Below are positions 22,846-31,143 of a stretch of 35,613 nucleotides of DNA, piece by piece. The notes beneath the pieces were generated by a model. It made no database searches and had not been told where the DNA came from. It was given only the letters and a program-made list of their open reading frames with translations. Position numbers and translations under genes: made by a program. Origin of the DNA: an uncultured Bacteroidales bacterium (lineage in GTDB: Bacteria; Bacteroidota; Bacteroidia; Bacteroidales; Bacteroidaceae); NCBI GenBank assembly GCA_902788865.1, contig CADALZ010000040.1:1-35613 (forward strand), given 5' to 3'. Each line of letters starts with the position of its first letter. Positions within the stretch are counted from its first letter, which is position 1.

Positions 22846-22919
22846 TTATTACAAGAACTGTGTACTGAGCCTCCAGGTAAGGGGCGATGACCACTCTTTA
22901 AAAATAAATAAGGTGTATT

Positions 22920-25070
22920 ATGGTTGTAATGAAACCAAAGTATCTGTTGGCAACAGCTATGCTCTGCCTTGCGCCTACGCTTATGGCACAAAGCATCATT
23001 CAGAACAAGAGTCAGGAGGAGCTGTCTCGTGTGCTCGACGAGGTGGTGGTGACTGGCACGGGCACGGAGCATCTGCTGAAGGACACACCTGTGCAGACAG
23101 AGGTCATCAACAACAAGGTGCTGCGCAACTATGCTGGGCGCAGCCTGGAGGATATTCTCAGCATGCTGGCTACCTCGCTCGACTTCAATGAGAGCGACAT
23201 GGGCAGCGGAATCTCCATGAACGGTCTGGGCAATAGCTATATCCTCATCATGGTAGATGGCAAGCGCCTGCATGGGGATGTAGGTGGGGACAACGACCTG
23301 AGCCTGATAGACCCCAACAACATTGAGAAGATAGAAATAGTGAAAGGAGCGTCATCGGCACTCTATGGAAGCGATGCCATCGCTGGTGTGATAAACATCA
23401 TCACCAAGAAACATGAGGAGGGCGTGCTTCTGGAAAACACCTCACGCGTGGGGTCGTATGGTGATGTGCGTCAGCATAACGGCATAGGGTTCAACATCGG
23501 TCGCTTCCAGAGCTATACCAACTTCCAGTTGCAGCACTCCGATGGCTGGCAGAACACTGCTGTGGAGCATACCACAGGCAAGGAACCTCCCATCACCGAC
23601 AGTCGCAACAAGACTTCCAATAGACATACCAACTGGCAGATAGCACAGAAGTTCACCTACGATGTGAACAGCAACCTGCAACTCTATGCCGAGGGAAGCC
23701 TGTACTGGAAGCGCATCTACCGCCCCAGCGGCCGTCACCCTCACTACGATGTGAAGCAGTATGACATGGAGTATCACAACTCATCGGCTGCGGGAGGCGG
23801 AAAACTGAAGCTGAACGCTACCGACTATATCACGCTGGATGTGGATTACAATCGTCATGCCTACTACTACAACTTCACGGACACTACCATGATGGATGGG
23901 TACGACCTGAAGGGAAACTTCACGCACTACTATCCTTACTTCCCCAAGGACAAGATGTTGCAGAGCGATCAGCAGCGCACCATGGCTGCCCTAAAGGGTG
24001 TGTTTGAACTGCCCTGGGAGAATAGGCTGAGTGCTGGTTTGGAGTATCGGTACGACTGGCTGCGCGCTCCTATGCGTGTGGTGGGTGGAAGGGCCAACGA
24101 CTGGACGGCCGCTGCCTATGTGCAGGATGAGTGGAACTACCTGCGCTGGCTGAACATTACGGCTGGTCTGCGCCTGACCAAAAACCAGAACTTCGGATGG
24201 AAACTCACCCCTAAGGTATCGGGCATGCTCAGCTTGGGCGACTTCCGTCTGCGTGCCACCTGGAGTCAAGGATTCAAGACCCCTACCCCCAAGGAGCTGG
24301 AGTACCTCTACGTGCGCGATATGAACGGTACCTATCTCTATATGGGCAACGAGCACCTCAAACCGCAGACGTCAGACTATTACTCTGTAGGCGGAGAATA
24401 CAGCTGGAAGGGCTTCGTGCTGAACGTGACAGGGTATATAAATAATGTGAAAGACATGATCACGCTGGTGAATGTGCCCAACTATACGGCACCTGCGGAG
24501 TATCAGACGCAATATGAGCTGAAGCGCACCCGACAGTATAAGAACCTGGAGACCGCCAAGACCAAGGGTGTGGACGTGAGCCTGCGCTATGCACATAAGG
24601 AGTGGACAGCCGGCGTGGGCTACAGCTATCTGGACACGGATGCCAACCTCTACGACAGTGATCATGACAAGATGAAGAAGGTGACCATAGACGGCATGGC
24701 ACATCATAAGGGCAATGCCTACGTGACTTGGGGACACCGTTTCTCAGACTACTACCGACTGGGAGCTGGCATCTACGGACGCATGAGCAGCAAGCGCTAC
24801 TACCAGAGTGATGGCAACGGCAAGGGCTATCAGATCTGGCGACTGAGCACCAGTCACGACTTCGGCAAGAGCAATAAGACCAGCTACCGACTGGAGGCTG
24901 GCGTGGATAATATTTTCAACTATGTGGACCGCACACCGCACGGACTGCATCTGGGCACTACCACACCTGGCACCACCGTCTATGCGCAGCTCACTATCCG
25001 ATTCAGCCAAGGAAAGAAAACAAACAATAAGTTTAACTCTAATTTAAGTAACAGTAATGAAGAAGATTAA
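22920..25070 (+). CDS. btuB: TonB-dependent outer-membrane receptor, BtuB-like
   Basis: The 716-residue protein has a signal peptide (cut after PTLMA, before QSIIQ). A TonB box-like EVVVTGTG follows, then a plug domain (about 45-165; LKDTPVQTEVINNKVL, GLGNSYILIMVDGKRL, ALYGSDAIAGVINIITKK), then a 22-strand type barrel ending in a terminal Phe strand region (TTVYAQLTIRFSQG). A second in-frame ATG nine bases downstream (22929) is an equally good start. The cobalamin riboswitch directly upstream makes a corrinoid, or another tetrapyrrole linked to B12 metabolism, the likely cargo. Heme receptors share the plug and barrel plan, so substrate is inferred from regulation. It overlaps the CbiK gene by 14 bases, which indicates tight coupling. 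Confidence 0.9.
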   Translation: MVVMKPKYLLATAMLCLAPTLMAQSIIQNKSQEELSRVLDEVVVTGTGTEHLLKDTPVQTEVINNKVLRNYAGRSLEDILSMLATSLDFNESDMGSGISMNGLGNSYILIMVDGKRLHGDVGGDNDLSLIDPNNIEKIEIVKGASSALYGSDAIAGVINIITKKHEEGVLLENTSRVGSYGDVRQHNGIGFNIGRFQSYTNFQLQHSDGWQNTAVEHTTGKEPPITDSRNKTSNRHTNWQIAQKFTYDVNSNLQLYAEGSLYWKRIYRPSGRHPHYDVKQYDMEYHNSSAAGGGKLKLNATDYITLDVDYNRHAYYYNFTDTTMMDGYDLKGNFTHYYPYFPKDKMLQSDQQRTMAALKGVFELPWENRLSAGLEYRYDWLRAPMRVVGGRANDWTAAAYVQDEWNYLRWLNITAGLRLTKNQNFGWKLTPKVSGMLSLGDFRLRATWSQGFKTPTPKELEYLYVRDMNGTYLYMGNEHLKPQTSDYYSVGGEYSWKGFVLNVTGYINNVKDMITLVNVPNYTAPAEYQTQYELKRTRQYKNLETAKTKGVDVSLRYAHKEWTAGVGYSYLDTDANLYDSDHDKMKKVTIDGMAHHKGNAYVTWGHRFSDYYRLGAGIYGRMSSKRYYQSDGNGKGYQIWRLSTSHDFGKSNKTSYRLEAGVDNIFNYVDRTPHGLHLGTTTPGTTVYAQLTIRFSQGKKTNNKFNSNLSNSNEED

Positions 25071-26217
25071 ATTCTTAAGCATGGCCTTGATGGCCATGAT
25101 GTGCGCAGGCACATTCTCTGCCTGTGGTGATGACGACCCAAAGGAAATCATCAAAGAGGTAGAAGTCATTAAGGAAGTAGAGAAGATCGTTGAGGTTCCT
25201 GCCGACAACGCCTTCACTCGCTACCAGAATGCCGTGACAGAGAACGTGAAGAAGAGCAAGAGTCATGACAAGGCTATCCTGCTGGTGGCCTTCGGTTCTA
25301 CTTGGGAGCAGGCTTACAATGCCTTCGACGATGCTGTAGCTGCCTACAAGGCTGAGTTCCCTGAGTATGACGTATTCCTGTCATTCTCTTCTGCCATTTG
25401 CATCAACCGTGCTGCAGCTGGTGAGAACGTAGCTTCACGCAACTTCTACGCTCCTAACTACTGGCTCACTGCCTTTGCACAGGAAGGTGTGAAGTACAGC
25501 GAGATCGTGGTGCAGTCTCTGCAGGTGATCCCTGGTGAGGAGTACACCCGCGTAATCAACTACATCAAGGACTTTGCCAACAACTCTAATGGTGACCTCG
25601 ATGATGACTATCTGGCAAACGTAACCCTGAAGCTGGGTGTGCCTCTGCTGCAGGATGCTGACGTGGACGTGCCAGCTGTAGCTAAGGAACTGAATACCAT
25701 CTACAGCGAGATAGCTAAGGACAACTACATTCTCTTCATGGGCCATGGTAACCCAGACAGCTACGACACTTACAAGGCTAACGTGCGCTACACTCAGCTG
25801 GAAGAGGCTCTGCAGGCACTGAATCCTCACTACTTCGTAGGTACTGTGGACATGATGGACAACTTCAAGACTGACGTTTACGAGCGTATGCAGGCCAAGG
25901 GCTTCAAGAGCGGTACTGTATATTGCCACCCATTGATGTCTATCGACGGTGATCATGGTCATAACGACATGGCTGGTGACGACATTCAGGAAGGTGCTAC
26001 CAAGTTCTCTGACCTGGAGGCCAATGAGGAAGGTGAAGTAGAAGACACCAGCTGGAAGGTTTACTTCAGCTTGGCTGGCTACACCTGCAACGATGAGACC
26101 ATGATTGAGAAAGGTCTGCTGGAACTCCCAACCGTACGTGCCGTGTGGATGCAGCATACCACCGATGCCATCGCGGGTGAGCCTCTGGATTACTACCACT
26201 CAAAGAATCCAGAATAA
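25057..26217 (+). CDS. cbiK: CbiK-type sirohydrochlorin cobaltochelatase with lipoprotein signal
   Basis: The 386-residue protein starts with a lipoprotein signal (MKKIKFLSMALMAMMC, lipobox TFSAC, lipid Cys23, followed by GDDDP). A repetitive acidic/basic linker (KEVEVIKEVEKIVEVP, 33-48) comes next, then a class II chelatase domain (72-380). CbiK inserts cobalt into sirohydrochlorin. The Salmonella ligands His145, Glu175 and His207, as I recall them, correspond to His230 (FMGHG), Asp265 (VGTVD, Glu to Asp) and His300 (DGDHGHND). The family string QSLHI reads QSLQV here (Gln156). The signal places it outside the cytoplasm, on the periplasmic or outer surface, between two TonB receptors. A cytosolic cobalamin role is therefore doubtful. 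Metal handling of imported tetrapyrroles is an alternative. Confidence 0.88.
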   Translation: MKKIKFLSMALMAMMCAGTFSACGDDDPKEIIKEVEVIKEVEKIVEVPADNAFTRYQNAVTENVKKSKSHDKAILLVAFGSTWEQAYNAFDDAVAAYKAEFPEYDVFLSFSSAICINRAAAGENVASRNFYAPNYWLTAFAQEGVKYSEIVVQSLQVIPGEEYTRVINYIKDFANNSNGDLDDDYLANVTLKLGVPLLQDADVDVPAVAKELNTIYSEIAKDNYILFMGHGNPDSYDTYKANVRYTQLEEALQALNPHYFVGTVDMMDNFKTDVYERMQAKGFKSGTVYCHPLMSIDGDHGHNDMAGDDIQEGATKFSDLEANEEGEVEDTSWKVYFSLAGYTCNDETMIEKGLLELPTVRAVWMQHTTDAIAGEPLDYYHSKNPE

Positions 26218-26276
26218 GAATTTCTTTCAAGAGCACACATAAATAAACCCATCATAATTATCTCTTGATTCATTCT

Positions 26277-26320
26277 AAATCCTCTCCTGCCGACTGAATA
26301 GTAAGGCAGGAGGGGATTTT
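26277..26320 (+). terminator. Hairpin with T-run after cbiK
   Basis: AAATCCTCTCCTGCC (26277-26291) pairs with GGCAGGAGGGGATTT (26305-26319) over 15 positions with one G-U pair, loop of 13, and is followed by T and A+T-rich sequence. It could end the riboswitch transcript or let only part of it through to the second receptor. Confidence 0.7.
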
Positions 26321-26345
26321 ATTAATGTTATTGTTTAAAAGATAC

Positions 26346-28394
26346 ATGAAGAAAAATTCCTCTGTTATAGCTTTTTGCTGTTTACTCACGCTCTCAGCCC
26401 CGCTGTCGGCACAGCAGTCTGGTACCCAGGTCACTAAAGAAATGGAACTCAATCCCATCGTGGTGACAGGCACAGGTACTCACCAACGCCTGAAAAGTAC
26501 GGCAGTTCCAGTGAACGTGATCACTGCCAACGAACTGAAGAAGACGGGTATCACCGACTTCCAGCAGGCGCTGAGCATGGCTGTGCCACAACTCTCGTTC
26601 ACCCCGAATGCCATGGGATCTAACCTCATGATGAACGGTCTGGGCAACAAGTATGTATTGGTGCTGCTGAACGGACATAAGTTGGTGGGAGACGTGTCTA
26701 ACAACGTCGATCTCAGTCGCATAGACTTGAGCCGCGTGAAGCGTGTGGAGGTGCTCAATGGTGCGGGATCATCCATCTACGGATCGGATGCCATCGCAGG
26801 TGTGATAAACATCATCACCAACGACCCACAGGATGAGTTTTCGCTCACCAGCCAGAGCCGCGTGACAGGAAAGGGGCAGTTCACAGAGAACGTCAACCTA
26901 GATATCGCTAAAGGCAAATTCGGATCACAGACCTCTTATAAGCACGACCGCTCCGATGGCTGGCAAAACTCTCCGCTAGCCTACACGATAAAGAACGGAG
27001 AAATCACGGGTACGCAAAAAAGCCTCTACCCACTCTCTGCTGGATTCCACTCGAATATGGTGAACCAGAAATTCACCTATGCACCAATAGAGAAACTTTC
27101 ACTCTATGCAGGAGGCAACTACTACCGTCGCCTCACCGACCGACCTGCCAAGCAGAAGGGTAAGGCCGGAGGATTCAACTATGATCTGCACTATGAGTCT
27201 TGGCGCTTCGAAGCAGGCGGACTGTATAAGTTCACGAAACGTAACTCCCTACAGTTCGACTTTACCATGGATGACTACGACCAGCGCCATAAATACATAG
27301 ACGACTACTCCACCTACAAGGCTGGCCAATATTCGTTCTCCAAAAACCAGAAGTTCTACGACGGAGAGCTGCGTGGCGTTTTCCATCTCACCACAAACAG
27401 CACCACCGTGGTAGGCACCGACCTCAAACAAGAGGAGCTGCGTGCCAGCAGTGGCAACGTAGAGGGCACCGCCTACACACTCTCTGCCTACGCCCAGCAC
27501 GAAGCCCACTGGAACGCCCTGAAAGCCATCGTAGGTGCCCGTTACGACTATCACGAAACGGCTGGAGCGCACTTCAGTCCCAAGTTCTCACTCATGTACA
27601 CGATGAGAGCATTCAACTTCCGTGGCACCTACTCGCACGGCTTCATCGCCCCACAGCTGAACGAGCTTTACTATAAGTATTTCAACGATCGTTCAGGCGG
27701 TCGCCCAGACCTGGCCATCGGCAACAAGGACCTGAAGCCAGGCAGCAGCAACTACTTCTCCCTGAATGCGGAGTATCATACAAACAGATTCAGTGCCTCT
27801 GTGACAGGATATCTGAACTACTTGAACGACATGATTACGAAAAAGACATACCCCATAGATGCCGAGACGCTGAAGTGGGCCCGCCAGAACCTCGACATCA
27901 CCGAGGACCAGATGAACCGTCTGGAGCGCTATACGCTCTACGTGAATTTCGACCGTGCCATTATCCGCGGACTGCAGTTCGACTTGATGGCCAACCCCTT
28001 CCCTGGATTCTCCATCTCAGGAAACTACAATCTGACTTATGCTCGTGGCAAGATAGACGGACAATGGCAGAACATAGAGAAGAGCATCCGCCATACGGCT
28101 ACCGTGAACGCCAGCTACCAGTATATGTGGAAGCACTACACATTGAACGTGAACCTAAACGGACGTATGCAGAGCAAGCGCTACTTCCCTGGGGAAGACA
28201 ATGCACCTGGCTATGGCATTTGGAACATCAATACCCGCCATACATTTGATGTATCGCGCCATCTGCTCATCGAACCATCAATCGGTGTAGATAATATCTT
28301 CGATAAGAAAGACACACGCCCTTACGGCCTCAACGTAGCTCTGCTTTCTCCAGGAAGAATGTTAGTGGGCGGTCTGACGTTGAAGTTTAAATAA
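26346..28394 (+). CDS. TonB-dependent outer-membrane receptor, second of the locus
   Basis: The start at ATG 26346 gives a 682-residue protein with a normal signal peptide (MKKNSSVIAFCCLLTLSAPLSA, cut before QQ). The longer frame from 26325 adds MLLFKRY and spoils it. A TonB box-like IVVTGTGT and the plug follow (LKSTAVPVNVITANELKKTG, GLGNKYVLVLLNGHKL, SIYGSDAIAGVINIITND), then the barrel to the C-terminal strand MLVGGLTLKFK. It is clearly related to the first receptor, with the same order of motifs, but is divergent in the barrel. It lies after a terminator-like hairpin and before the corrin genes. No clear promoter consensus was found. A role in corrinoid or other tetrapyrrole uptake is inferred from position. 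Confidence 0.9.
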   Translation: MKKNSSVIAFCCLLTLSAPLSAQQSGTQVTKEMELNPIVVTGTGTHQRLKSTAVPVNVITANELKKTGITDFQQALSMAVPQLSFTPNAMGSNLMMNGLGNKYVLVLLNGHKLVGDVSNNVDLSRIDLSRVKRVEVLNGAGSSIYGSDAIAGVINIITNDPQDEFSLTSQSRVTGKGQFTENVNLDIAKGKFGSQTSYKHDRSDGWQNSPLAYTIKNGEITGTQKSLYPLSAGFHSNMVNQKFTYAPIEKLSLYAGGNYYRRLTDRPAKQKGKAGGFNYDLHYESWRFEAGGLYKFTKRNSLQFDFTMDDYDQRHKYIDDYSTYKAGQYSFSKNQKFYDGELRGVFHLTTNSTTVVGTDLKQEELRASSGNVEGTAYTLSAYAQHEAHWNALKAIVGARYDYHETAGAHFSPKFSLMYTMRAFNFRGTYSHGFIAPQLNELYYKYFNDRSGGRPDLAIGNKDLKPGSSNYFSLNAEYHTNRFSASVTGYLNYLNDMITKKTYPIDAETLKWARQNLDITEDQMNRLERYTLYVNFDRAIIRGLQFDLMANPFPGFSISGNYNLTYARGKIDGQWQNIEKSIRHTATVNASYQYMWKHYTLNVNLNGRMQSKRYFPGEDNAPGYGIWNINTRHTFDVSRHLLIEPSIGVDNIFDKKDTRPYGLNVALLSPGRMLVGGLTLKFK

Positions 28395-28409
28395 TTATTA
28401 TTATCTTTG
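28380..28409 (+). promoter_or_regulatory. Promoter of the corrin biosynthesis genes (TTG-19-TATCTTTG)
   Basis: TTG at 28380-28382, inside the end of the receptor gene, and TATCTTTG at 28402-28409 are 19 bases apart. The predicted start near 28416 leaves a leader of about 13 bases before ATG 28429. No aptamer fits in this leader, so transcription from here would escape the cobalamin riboswitch. Confidence 0.6.
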
Positions 28410-28428
28410 CTACAAACATCATACAAGC

Positions 28429-29832
28429 ATGAAGAAGATTATCGTAGCTGGTCTAGGACCAGGCAGTGAAGCCGATATCACGCCAGCCGTTTTGCAAGCT
28501 GTGAAAGAAGCCGATGTGGTGGTAGGCTATAAGTACTACTTCCGCTTTGTGAAGCCTTATCTGAAGCCTGAAACAGAGTGCATAGACACGGGGATGAAGC
28601 GCGAGCGCGACCGTGCCCAACAAGCCTTCGACATGGCCGAGCAGGGAATGACGGTGTGTGTCATCAGTTCGGGGGATGCAGGCATCTATGGCATGACTCC
28701 ACTCATCTATGAGATGAAGCGAGAGCGTGAGAGCGATGTGGAAATCGTGTCACTGCCCGGCATCAGCGCCTTTCAGAAAGCCGCCTCACTGTTGGGTGCG
28801 CCCATTGGGCACGACCTCTGCGTGATCTCACTGTCTGACCTCATGACGCCATGGGCTAAGATAGAGAAGCGTATCATCGCTGCTGCCGAGGCTGACTTTG
28901 TCACTGCGGTCTATAACCCGAAGAGTCAGGGTCGGTACTGGGAGCTTTACCGATTGAAAGAACTCTTCCTGCAGCACGGACGCAGTGCCGACACGCCTGT
29001 GGGGTATGTACGCCAAGCAGGCAGACCAGAGCAAGAGGTGAAGCTCACCACCCTCTCCCAACTTGATCCTGAGGACATCGACATGTTCACGGTTCTAATC
29101 ATAGGCAACTCACAGTCGTACCAGTGGCAAGAGCATTTCATCACACCACGCGGCTACTACCGTGAGGCCTCAGAGGAAGGCAGCAAGTTAGGCCAGAACA
29201 TCATGATACAGAGTTTTCGCACCATAGAGAGCGAACTGAAGCACAAAGATCTGCCGCTCGACCATAAATGGGCCTTGCTGCACGCCATCCATACCACTGC
29301 CGACTTCCAGATGGAGGACATTCTCTACACCGATCCGGGGGCTGTGGAGAGCCTCTACCACAAAGTGGTAAGCGGAGAACTGCGTACCATCGTCAGTGAT
29401 GTAACGATGGTGACAAGCGGCATACGCAAGGGAGCGCTGGAGCGTCTGGGGGTAAAAGCGCTGTGCTACCTCAGTTATCCCCGTGTGAAGGAGATGGCAG
29501 AAACGCTTGGAATCACCCGCACACAGGCTGGTATCCGCCTTGCTGTAGAAGAGCATCCCGATGCACTCTTTGCTTTTGGCAATGCACCCACAGCCCTTAT
29601 GGAACTCTGCGAACTGATACGTAAGGGAAAAGCGCATCCTGCAGGGGTGATTGCTGCTCCTGTGGGCTTTGTACATGTCTGTGAATCGAAGCATATGGTG
29701 AAGCCTTTCACGGATATTCCGAAGATTATCGTAGAGGGTCGCAAGGGCGGCAGCAACCTCGCTGCCACACTTTGCAACGCCATTCTCTGCTTCAATGATG
29801 CTGAAGCGCTGAAGCCAGGGAGAGACATATAA
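28429..29832 (+). CDS. cbiH/cbiC: CbiH-CbiC fusion: precorrin-3B C17-methyltransferase / precorrin-8X methylmutase
   Basis: The 467-residue protein is two enzymes in one chain. Residues 1-243 are a tetrapyrrole methylase of the CbiH/CobJ type: AGLGPGSEADITP, a SSGDAGIYGM loop and SLPGISAFQKAA. It would methylate C17 of cobalt-precorrin-3 with ring contraction. Residues 257-467 are CbiC/CobH (QSFRTIESEL, then HAIHTTADFQMEDIL, with His288 as the catalytic candidate, and VTSGIRKGALERLG). CbiC moves the C11 methyl to C12, giving cobyrinate. The two steps are not consecutive in the pathway. It has its own promoter. It is followed after 72 A+T-rich bases by cbiET. The fused arrangement is known in Bacteroidota. 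Confidence 0.93.
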   Translation: MKKIIVAGLGPGSEADITPAVLQAVKEADVVVGYKYYFRFVKPYLKPETECIDTGMKRERDRAQQAFDMAEQGMTVCVISSGDAGIYGMTPLIYEMKRERESDVEIVSLPGISAFQKAASLLGAPIGHDLCVISLSDLMTPWAKIEKRIIAAAEADFVTAVYNPKSQGRYWELYRLKELFLQHGRSADTPVGYVRQAGRPEQEVKLTTLSQLDPEDIDMFTVLIIGNSQSYQWQEHFITPRGYYREASEEGSKLGQNIMIQSFRTIESELKHKDLPLDHKWALLHAIHTTADFQMEDILYTDPGAVESLYHKVVSGELRTIVSDVTMVTSGIRKGALERLGVKALCYLSYPRVKEMAETLGITRTQAGIRLAVEEHPDALFAFGNAPTALMELCELIRKGKAHPAGVIAAPVGFVHVCESKHMVKPFTDIPKIIVEGRKGGSNLAATLCNAILCFNDAEALKPGRDI

Positions 29833-29854
29833 GTTTTTAGCGGGGCTAAAACTT
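29831..29854 (+). other. Weak hairpin between cbiHC and cbiET
   Basis: AAGTTTTTAGC can pair with GCTAAAACTT around a GGG loop with one bulged T. There is no T-run after it. It overlaps the cbiHC stop codon and may only be a message-end structure. The following 50 bases are A+T-rich. Confidence 0.35.
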
Positions 29855-29904
29855 ATAAAATTATATAATTAAAAGATTAAAAAATTATAATATTAAATCA
29901 TTTA

Positions 29905-31143
29905 TTGTTGATCGTGAATTGTAGATTTGTAGTCATAGGGCTGAGCGATACCAGTAACCCGTACTTTCCTCCTGATGTGATACATATAATCAGGGAGGGA
30001 CGGGTGTTCAGCGGTGGTAAGCGTCACCACGAAATCATGCGGCCCTACTTGCCTGCAGAGCATACGTGGATAGATATCACTGTGCCCCTCTCTGAGGTTT
30101 TTGAGCAATATAATTCTCAATCCTCAATCCTCAATCCTCAACCTTCAATTATCGTCTTTGCCTCTGGCGACCCATTGTTTTTCGGGTTTGCCAACACACT
30201 GCGGCGAGAGATGCCAGAATCAGAGATTAAGGTGTTTCCAAATTTCAACTCGCTGCAGATGCTGGCTCACCGCCTGTTGCTACCCTATCACGATATGCGT
30301 ATCGTATCTCTGACAGGGCGCCCGTGGCAGGAGTTCGACCGCGCATTGATAGAGCGTACACCAAAAATAGGGGTACTCACTGATACCAAAGAACATACGC
30401 CGCAGCGCATTGCCCAACGTATGCTGCAGTACGGCTACAATTCCTACACGGTCTTTGTGGGCGAACACTTAGGAAGCGACAGTCAGGAGCGTGTCAGTAA
30501 GCTGACGCTCTCTGAGGTGGCCCAGCGCACCTTCGATGCACCCAACTGTCTCATCTTGCATAGCGAAGCTTTGGAACAGAGAGTGCCCGATCTGCAGTGC
30601 CGTTTCGGTATCCCCGATGAGGATTTTAACATCTTGGAAGGTCGCCCACGGATGATTACCAAAGCACCTATCCGACTGCTCTCCCTCCATGCACTGGAAC
30701 TACAGTGTAAACATACGTTCTGGGACGTAGGCTTCTGCACAGGCTCAGTGTCCATCGAGGCACGCCTACATTTCCCCCATCTGCAAATCATCTCCTTCGA
30801 GGTGCGCCCAGAAGGTGAAGCACTGATGCGAAAGAATGCCGAGAAGTTCGGTGCACCGGGCATCACAGCTCTGATAGGCGACTTTCTGACTCAAGATCTC
30901 AGCGCCCTTCCCCGCCCCGATGCAGTATTCATCGGCGGACATGGCGGGCACCTCTATGAGATGCTGAAACGCCTAAAAGACGTGCTGTTGCCAGGAGGAT
31001 GCATCGTATTCAACTCGGTAAGTGCGGAGAGCCAACAAGCATTCAAGGAGAGTGCTGTGCAGCTTGGGTTTACCTTAGAGTCCTCCATGCACATCGCCCT
31101 CAATGACTATAATCCAATAGAAATAATGAAAATCTGCCTATGA
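29905..31143 (+). CDS. cbiET: CbiE-CbiT fusion: cobalt-precorrin-7 C5- and C15-methyltransferase/decarboxylase
   Basis: The 412-residue chain joins CbiE (about 7-215; VVIGLSD, VFSGGKRHHEI, IVFASGDPLFFGFA, SLTGRP) and CbiT (about 228-412; FWDVGFCTGSVSIEA SAM-binding loop, DAVFIGGHGG). Together they methylate C5 and C15 and remove the C12 acetate carboxyl. There is no ATG before the conserved VVIGLSD. The start must be TTG 29905 or 29908, or GTG 29914, and this stretch is itself a row of ATTGTnG-like heptamers. Residues about 69-81 (YNSQSSILNPQPS) are a family-atypical insert encoded by TCAATCC-like heptamers. A copy-number change there would shift the frame. The stop overlaps the next start by four bases. 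Confidence 0.92.
   Translation: MLIVNCRFVVIGLSDTSNPYFPPDVIHIIREGRVFSGGKRHHEIMRPYLPAEHTWIDITVPLSEVFEQYNSQSSILNPQPSIIVFASGDPLFFGFANTLRREMPESEIKVFPNFNSLQMLAHRLLLPYHDMRIVSLTGRPWQEFDRALIERTPKIGVLTDTKEHTPQRIAQRMLQYGYNSYTVFVGEHLGSDSQERVSKLTLSEVAQRTFDAPNCLILHSEALEQRVPDLQCRFGIPDEDFNILEGRPRMITKAPIRLLSLHALELQCKHTFWDVGFCTGSVSIEARLHFPHLQIISFEVRPEGEALMRKNAEKFGAPGITALIGDFLTQDLSALPRPDAVFIGGHGGHLYEMLKRLKDVLLPGGCIVFNSVSAESQQAFKESAVQLGFTLESSMHIALNDYNPIEIMKICL
30116..30150 (+). repeat. Heptamer repeat inside the cbiET reading frame
   Basis: Three perfect CTCAATC units (30116-30136) are followed by CTCAACC and TTCAATT (30137-30150), giving five units of 7. Seven is not a multiple of three, so gain or loss of a unit would disrupt cbiET. 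The related heptamers between tgt and the Lpt gene suggest a repeat family. Confidence 0.85.

Noticed and set aside
22617-23273. Minus-strand reading frame of 218 codons across the riboswitch and receptor start
   Set aside because: It is antisense to the aptamer and to the receptor signal peptide and plug. The translation is rich in His, Cys and Leu and has no family motif.
25510-25550. Gln156 of CbiK as loss of the catalytic metal ligand
   Set aside because: Counting along the Salmonella protein as I remember it, the ligands are His145, Glu175 and His207. These align with His230, Asp265 and His300, and Gln156 corresponds to a different His. The active site is therefore not clearly lost.
25435-26199. 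Minus-strand reading frame of 254 codons inside cbiK
   Set aside because: It is antisense to the complete chelatase domain. It exists because the codon pattern of the real gene leaves few stops on the other strand.
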